Program-made: the position numbers and the translations under genes | From: JACNLN01 sp964626495 | GTDB taxonomy: Bacteria > Fidelibacterota > Marinisomatia > Marinisomatales > CAZVFT01 | Direction of reading: 5' to 3' | Assembly: GCA_964626495.1 (NCBI GenBank) | Contig: CAZVFT010000016.1 | Coordinates: forward strand, 1 to 31,475 | DNA length: 31,475 nucleotides | Shown: positions 26,569-31,475 of the stretch, one piece after another | Numbering within the stretch: the stretch's first letter is position 1 | Layout: every line of letters starts with the position of its first letter | The notes under the pieces: generated by a model | What the model was told of the DNA's origin: nothing | The model's database searches: none | What the model saw: only the letters and a program-made list of their open reading frames with translations

Positions 26569-28380
26569 ATGCATATCATTGATTTTATGATAGTTGGTTG
26601 TTATTTGACTGCAATTGTTGCTATTGGGCTTATTATGCAGAAGAAAGCATCGAGAGGGATTGATTCATATTTCCTCGGAAACCGGAAGCTACCTTGGTGG
26701 GCGTTAGCGTCCTCTGGGATGTCTTCCAATCTGGATATCAGCGGCACGATGATTATTGCCGCCTTAATTTATGCACTGGGTGCAAAGGGGTTTTACATAG
26801 AGATTCGCGGCGGGGTAACATTAATAATGGCGTTTCTCATGATCTACATGGGCAAGTGGAATCGTCGTTCCGGTGCTATGACGCTGGCGGAGTGGATGGA
26901 ACTGCGTTTCGGTAAAGGAACGCAGGGGCAGACTGCCCGACTGGTTGCCGCAGTTTCTTCGATCATTATGACAATTGCGATGGTAACATATTTTGCCCTT
27001 GGTGGCGGGAAATTCCTCGATACTTTCCTCGGCATTGAAAATTATCTTGGGCTTCCATCTGAGTTTTGGGCAGCGACCTTATTGATTTCGGTAGCGATGA
27101 TCTATACTGTCGCATCTGGATTATATGGAGTTGTCTGGACTGATGTATTTCAGGGTTTCCTTATTTTCACTGCCATTATCTATATGGCAGTTAAGGCAAT
27201 TGGGATTACGCTCCCGGATGAATTCACTATTTCTCTACCTATGATGGAAAGCGCCGGCGGTGGTTTTCAAAGATTCTCAACAACACTCAAAGAATGGACT
27301 AGTGTTCTGCCAACGTCACGCCTGTCTATAGACCAATATTCACAATACTCCATCTATAACCTGTTTGGGGTAGCCATCATGTTTTACCTGATGAAAGTTA
27401 TTTTAGAAGGTTCCGGTGGCACTGGTAATTACATGCTTCAGCGTTATTTTGCAGCAAAAGATGACCGTGAAGCCGGATTGCTTAGTGCATTCTGGGTGTT
27501 CCTTCTGTCTTTCCGCTGGATATTTATTGGTGCAATTGCCATCATCGGTGTGTCCCTGGGAACGAAAATATCAGATCCGGAACTGGTTCTGCCGGCTGTG
27601 GTGGAAACCCTGCCAATCGGCATTAAGGGGTTTTTAGTGGCGGGACTAATGGCAGCCGGAATGTCCACCTTTGATTCTACCGTGAATGCTGGAGCTGCCT
27701 ACTGGGTGAAAGATATTTACAAACTATACATCAATCCCGAAGCCACGGAAAAGAAAATGATGTTCCACAGTTATTTAGCTTCCATTCTGATTGTTGTGTT
27801 TGGATTAGGACTCATGCTGATATTTAAAAACATCAATGCTGTCTGGGGATGGATCACTATGAGTATTGGTTCTGGACTGCTGATCCCGATGCTACTTCGC
27901 TGGTACTGGAGCCGGATGAACGGCTGGGGATTTGTCTGGGGTACGCTTTCCGGCATGGCGGCTGCTATCGTATTTAAAGCCATCGCACCAGAAGGAGTAA
28001 CCGAATATGCTATGTTTGCTGTAGCAACCTCTGCTTCTCTGATTGGTACAATTATTGGAACATTATCTACGACACCTACTGAAGAAAATGTTTTACAACA
28101 TTTTTATAGAAAAACAAGACCTTTCGGAACATGGACACGATTCAAAACGACACTTTCAACAGATAAAAGAAGCGCCGTTGATGCTGAAAACCGCCGCGAT
28201 ATCTTTTCGACATTTCTCGCAGTTCCCTGGCAAGTGGTCTTTTTCCTTTTTATGATGAGCCTGATGTTTAAAACGTGGGGAAATGTATCCGTGTTAGGTA
28301 TCACATTGATTCTGCTAACAATATGCTTATATTTTAGTTGGTTCAGGCATTTGTCCACCGAAGTAAAAATTGAGGAGTAA
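26569..28380 (+). CDS. Sodium:solute symporter (SSS family), probable sugar uptake
   Basis: This 603-residue polytopic inner-membrane protein has roughly 13-14 hydrophobic segments. It opens with a membrane helix and the SSS hallmark GIDSYFLGNRKLPWWALASSGMSS (read in two parts: GIDSYFLGNRK, LPWWALASSGMSS). MTLAEWMELRFG and LMAAGMSTFDSTVNAGAAYWVKDIY are further family motifs. SSS carriers use the sodium gradient to import sugars, amino acids or other small solutes. Here the operon of maltodextrin and glycogen enzymes points to glucose or a small malto-oligosaccharide; the sequence alone does not fix the substrate. A good ribosome binding site (GAGGAG) lies eight bases before ATG 26569, 18 bp after glgC. 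No ABC or PTS maltose transporter is present in the window. Confidence 0.88.
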   Translation: MHIIDFMIVGCYLTAIVAIGLIMQKKASRGIDSYFLGNRKLPWWALASSGMSSNLDISGTMIIAALIYALGAKGFYIEIRGGVTLIMAFLMIYMGKWNRRSGAMTLAEWMELRFGKGTQGQTARLVAAVSSIIMTIAMVTYFALGGGKFLDTFLGIENYLGLPSEFWAATLLISVAMIYTVASGLYGVVWTDVFQGFLIFTAIIYMAVKAIGITLPDEFTISLPMMESAGGGFQRFSTTLKEWTSVLPTSRLSIDQYSQYSIYNLFGVAIMFYLMKVILEGSGGTGNYMLQRYFAAKDDREAGLLSAFWVFLLSFRWIFIGAIAIIGVSLGTKISDPELVLPAVVETLPIGIKGFLVAGLMAAGMSTFDSTVNAGAAYWVKDIYKLYINPEATEKKMMFHSYLASILIVVFGLGLMLIFKNINAVWGWITMSIGSGLLIPMLLRWYWSRMNGWGFVWGTLSGMAAAIVFKAIAPEGVTEYAMFAVATSASLIGTIIGTLSTTPTEENVLQHFYRKTRPFGTWTRFKTTLSTDKRSAVDAENRRDIFSTFLAVPWQVVFFLFMMSLMFKTWGNVSVLGITLILLTICLYFSWFRHLSTEVKIEE

Positions 28381-28383
28381 AAT

Positions 28384-31300
28384 ATGATGCGCCGTTTTCT
28401 GATAATCACTTTTCTTATTAGTGCAGCATATGCACAGGATGTCGTCTTCTGGGAGCCTGAGATTCCAGTTCCTGGTGGAGTGGTAACAATCTATTACAAT
28501 GTCATTGAAGGTACTTTACCCGATGATACGAATCCGGTTTACATACATCTGGGCTATAATGGCTGGCAGAATACAAATGACTATGTTATGACTCCTGCAC
28601 CGGACGTTGGCAATGGTTGGTGGAGCTACGAATACAGTATACCCCAAGTCGCTGAAATCATCGATTTTTGTTTTACTGATTTATTGGGAAATTGGGATAA
28701 CAACGGTGGAATGGGAATTGATTGGCATATTAATCTGAATTATTACTGGCTACCGTATAATCCTGGTCCTAATGATAGTCTCACCATCGTGCTGAATAAC
28801 GTAACGCAGGGTGGAGATATTGCTTGGACGGTGGATGCAGGTTCAGGTCACGTTCTTCCTATTGAGGAGTACTGGCCAGATAACTCCTATATTGAGGAAT
28901 GGACTGTTTTTACACCACTGGAAATGCAGGGTGGAAATACCTACAGTTTACAATTTGCCCCCTTTCAAAATCCACAACAGGTTGTTTATTCTCTCAAGTT
29001 TAGGATCAGATGGGAGGATGGCAACTGGGATGTGGGGTCAAATGGTCAGCCGCTGATGTATGATATCTACTTTGATTATACCATCGGATCAGACGATCCT
29101 TACGTTTATTACCTGTCCCCTCAGGATAGTAGTCAACTTGAGGGACCCATTTCGATTTCTGCCGACGGTGATACCTGCTTGGTACAGTTTTGGGCAAACG
29201 GCTCAATGATTGGAGAAGACAATACACCACTCTATGAAGCAACCTGGAATCCAAGCATTAACGAATTTGGATACACTCGAATCATTATGAAAGCAACCGG
29301 CACGAATAACCAAGTTTCCTTTGTGTTTCTGGATGTTTATCTACTTTTTACCATCAATGAAGGGCCGGTTCCCTCATGGGCAATAGATGACGGAGTGAAT
29401 ATCAATGGGAATGAGGTAGTGATAACTTTGTATGCTCCATACAAAGATTACGTGTCAGTTAGGGGAAATTGGAATGTTCAGTATCCACATGGGGAATTGA
29501 TGAATCGGTCCGGGGATACATTGTGGTGGTACCAAACTACTCTCCCCGATGGAGATTACCATTACAAATATGAATTTTGTGGCCTGATAGGAACGATCTC
29601 ATATACAAAGGCGATGGCGGATCCCTGGTCAAAAAATGTGCACTGGAAAGTTCCTTTGACAGAAAACGAATCGGGCAATTATCATCATGCTTTAAGCGTG
29701 TTTGAAGTTGGCGCTGACGTATTTCCATGGACAGATGATGATTTTGTTATTCCACCACAGGACAGCGTGATCGTGTATGAGATGCATATTGGTGATTTTG
29801 CTGGTTTATCTAATGAGATTGGAACTTATACGGAAGTTATAGAAAAATTAGAGGAAGGTTACTTCGACACCCTCGGCATTACCGCAGTGGAGCTTATGCC
29901 GTTGAATGAATTGGAAGGGGAGAATAGCTGGGGTTATAATCCGACATTTTATCTTGCACCTGAATCTACCTATGGAACTCCAGAGGAGTTGAAAGAATTG
30001 GTAAATGCGTTTCATGAGCACGGAATAGCTGTATTATTAGATGTGGTCTTTAATCATACCTGGGGTTCTTCTCCTCTGTTTCAGCTATACCAGCCGGAGG
30101 ATAACTGGGATTATGAAGATCATGATTATAATAACTGTCCATATTATCACAACCAGGCATCAGACTGGGGTTATAAACTTCAACACTGGCACAATGTCAG
30201 TGGACGGGAATATCGAGCCTGGAAATATGTTTTAGATGCTCTGAAAACGTGGGTACTGGATTACCATTTTGATGGGTTTCGATTTGATCACACCCAGGGA
30301 ATTGGCTGGGGAGGTGACGTCAACGGTGCATCTTTCTACGCTCACGAATTGATGCAGTTGAATCCAGACTTAGACTTAATCCTCATCGCTGAGGAGGATA
30401 ATCCATCTCAGATTAACAATTCAGATTTTGATGCAGGATGGGACTACTCTTATCACCATTCACTGTTTGACAATCTGATGGAGATATCACTCAATATGTA
30501 TGATCTTCAAAACCATCTACAGTGGTGGTCTCAAGGGTGGTCACCCCACACCGCTGGTCTTAACTATATTGAGAGTCACGATGAACCGAGGTTAATTTAC
30601 GAAGCAACTCATTATCAAGGAATGTCACTAAGTGAGGCATATAAAAAGTCCAAACTGGGTGCCGTAGCACTGTTAACAGGAACGGGGACACCTATGTTGT
30701 ATCACGGTCAGGAGTTTGGACAAAATGGCACAAGTTGGTCTGGCGGTTATATCATGCCTCAGCCACTTCAGTGGGACAATCTTGGCACACCCGAAGGTCA
30801 AGATTTATTTGAGTACTACCAGCGTCTGATCTGGCTTAGAAAGAACTGGGATGTTATCCGAGGTCCTAATCTTGAAGTTACTTATCCCAATAATTCCCAA
30901 AAGGTCATCGCTGTTAAAAGGAATGATGATGGCTTAGGGCAGACCGTTTTTGCTGTTATGAATTTCAACAATTCTGATCAGACTATTTCCAATCTTGCTT
31001 TTCCATATGCAGGTTATTGGTTTGAATTCACGATGGATGATACCCTGCACACAAACGATGGCAGTTACACAAATTATATGATTCCAGCATCCACCGCTCA
31101 TGTATATACAAACTACAAAAACTGGCCAGATCTGGATATAGATTTTCAGAGGAATATTTTACCTGTCAAATTCAGTCTCGAACAGAATTATCCCAATCCA
31201 TTCAATGCCAGCACAATGATACCGTACACTCTTGCAAAGGATGGGGAAATCTCTCTAGTGATTTTTGATATCAACGGACGTGAGGTATCCCGTCTCTTTT

Positions 31301-31428
31301 CCGGGTACCAGAAAGCAGGTAAATATGCGATCAATTGGTCACCTAAAGAGTTTTCAGCTGGAGTCTATTTCTGTCGGTTGGTTCAGGGGAATCAATCTGC
31401 TGAAAAAAAATTGATCTATCTGAAATAA
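28384..31428 (+). CDS. T9SS-secreted GH13 enzyme with starch-binding N-domain
   Basis: The protein has 1014 residues. A signal peptide (MMRRFLIITFLISAAYA) precedes a CBM25/26-like starch-binding module (about 19-120, with FWEPEIPVPGGVVTIYYN and YIHLGYNGWQ). Further beta domains follow, including a CBM48-like E-set (about 330-430). The GH13 barrel has LLDVVFNHTWG (Asp553), GFRFDHTQG (Arg633, nucleophile Asp635), LIAEEDN (Glu670) and IESHDEPR (His732, Asp733). The tail (about 930-1014) is a T9SS type A sorting domain (LEQNYPNPFNASTMIPY ... AGVYFCRLV ... KKLIYLK). I infer a cell-surface amylase or pullulanase, the counterpart of SusG; WGYNP and ESHDEPR also recall branching enzymes, so specificity is open. 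GAGGAG six bases before ATG 28384 overlaps the end of the symporter gene, three bases away. Confidence 0.85.
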   Translation: MMRRFLIITFLISAAYAQDVVFWEPEIPVPGGVVTIYYNVIEGTLPDDTNPVYIHLGYNGWQNTNDYVMTPAPDVGNGWWSYEYSIPQVAEIIDFCFTDLLGNWDNNGGMGIDWHINLNYYWLPYNPGPNDSLTIVLNNVTQGGDIAWTVDAGSGHVLPIEEYWPDNSYIEEWTVFTPLEMQGGNTYSLQFAPFQNPQQVVYSLKFRIRWEDGNWDVGSNGQPLMYDIYFDYTIGSDDPYVYYLSPQDSSQLEGPISISADGDTCLVQFWANGSMIGEDNTPLYEATWNPSINEFGYTRIIMKATGTNNQVSFVFLDVYLLFTINEGPVPSWAIDDGVNINGNEVVITLYAPYKDYVSVRGNWNVQYPHGELMNRSGDTLWWYQTTLPDGDYHYKYEFCGLIGTISYTKAMADPWSKNVHWKVPLTENESGNYHHALSVFEVGADVFPWTDDDFVIPPQDSVIVYEMHIGDFAGLSNEIGTYTEVIEKLEEGYFDTLGITAVELMPLNELEGENSWGYNPTFYLAPESTYGTPEELKELVNAFHEHGIAVLLDVVFNHTWGSSPLFQLYQPEDNWDYEDHDYNNCPYYHNQASDWGYKLQHWHNVSGREYRAWKYVLDALKTWVLDYHFDGFRFDHTQGIGWGGDVNGASFYAHELMQLNPDLDLILIAEEDNPSQINNSDFDAGWDYSYHHSLFDNLMEISLNMYDLQNHLQWWSQGWSPHTAGLNYIESHDEPRLIYEATHYQGMSLSEAYKKSKLGAVALLTGTGTPMLYHGQEFGQNGTSWSGGYIMPQPLQWDNLGTPEGQDLFEYYQRLIWLRKNWDVIRGPNLEVTYPNNSQKVIAVKRNDDGLGQTVFAVMNFNNSDQTISNLAFPYAGYWFEFTMDDTLHTNDGSYTNYMIPASTAHVYTNYKNWPDLDIDFQRNILPVKFSLEQNYPNPFNASTMIPYTLAKDGEISLVIFDINGREVSRLFSGYQKAGKYAINWSPKEFSAGVYFCRLVQGNQSAEKKLIYLK

Positions 31429-31440
31429 GGAAGTACTTCC
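31429..31440. repeat. 12-bp perfect palindrome just after the GH13 stop codon
   Basis: GGAAGTACTTCC begins at the base after the stop codon of the secreted GH13 gene. It has no loop and no T-run within the remaining 35 bp, so it is not a normal intrinsic terminator. Its role, if any, is unclear. The stretch from here to the window end holds nothing else I can assign. Confidence 0.35.
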
Positions 31441-31475
31441 GGTAGGTTTTAGTAACGAAGTGGCTTTTGGTTGTC

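Overview
The window looks like a chromosome segment of a Gram-negative, AT-rich (roughly 40% GC by eye) member of the Fibrobacterota-Chlorobi-Bacteroidota (FCB) superphylum. Candidatus Neomarinimicrobiota (Marinimicrobia/SAR406) or a near relative is my best guess. The grounds are type IX secretion (T9SS) type A C-terminal sorting domains, a PorV/PorQ-type outer-membrane protein, a TonB-dependent receptor with a carboxypeptidase-regulatory-like N-domain, and many starts without a Shine-Dalgarno sequence. The taxon is inference, since no marker gene is present. I see no rRNA, tRNA, CRISPR array, IS element or phage gene.

Left edge (1-4240). The 3' end of a NodU/CmcH-type carbamoyltransferase is followed by an SxtJ-type membrane protein and a 52-residue DUF5989 membrane protein. 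Converging on them is a two-gene unit on the minus strand: a parvulin-type peptidyl-prolyl isomerase lipoprotein and a membrane-anchored SGNH hydrolase with TPR repeats. The two units meet in a shared TTAA that supplies the stop codon on both strands. A rho-independent terminator at 4165-4200 separates this region from the next.

Centre, minus strand (4241-16862). This is a starch/alpha-glucan uptake locus, read right to left: a secreted GH13 hydrolase (neopullulanase/cyclomaltodextrinase-like), a SusC-like TonB-dependent receptor, a 1409-residue surface protein with calcium-binding repeats and a T9SS-like tail, and a PorV/PorQ-like barrel. These four are packed with 1-bp and 4-bp overlaps and one 27-bp gap. 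A fifth gene with its own operator encodes a multi-module starch-binding protein with a T9SS tail. No SusD homologue is present.

Right, plus strand (17124-31428). This is a seven-gene run: a TrmB-family sugar regulator, 4-alpha-glucanotransferase (MalQ), short-form alpha-glucan phosphorylase (GlgP), a 1377-residue fusion of a GH13 domain with glycogen synthase (GT5), ADP-glucose pyrophosphorylase (GlgC), a sodium:solute symporter and a T9SS-secreted starch-binding GH13 enzyme.

The two halves are joined by a 261-bp divergent control region holding two copies of an inverted repeat, GTAACTC-N6-GAGTTAC. A third and best copy, with 11-bp perfect arms, lies in front of the starch-binding protein gene. 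All three have the same 6-bp spacer and sit at nearly the same distance from a -10-like element. I infer that they are the operators of the TrmB-type regulator. The locus then reads as one regulon: surface binding and cleavage of starch, import of oligosaccharides across the outer membrane, periplasmic trimming, uptake, cytoplasmic breakdown and resynthesis as glycogen. It covers the jobs of the Bacteroides Sus system with largely unrelated parts.
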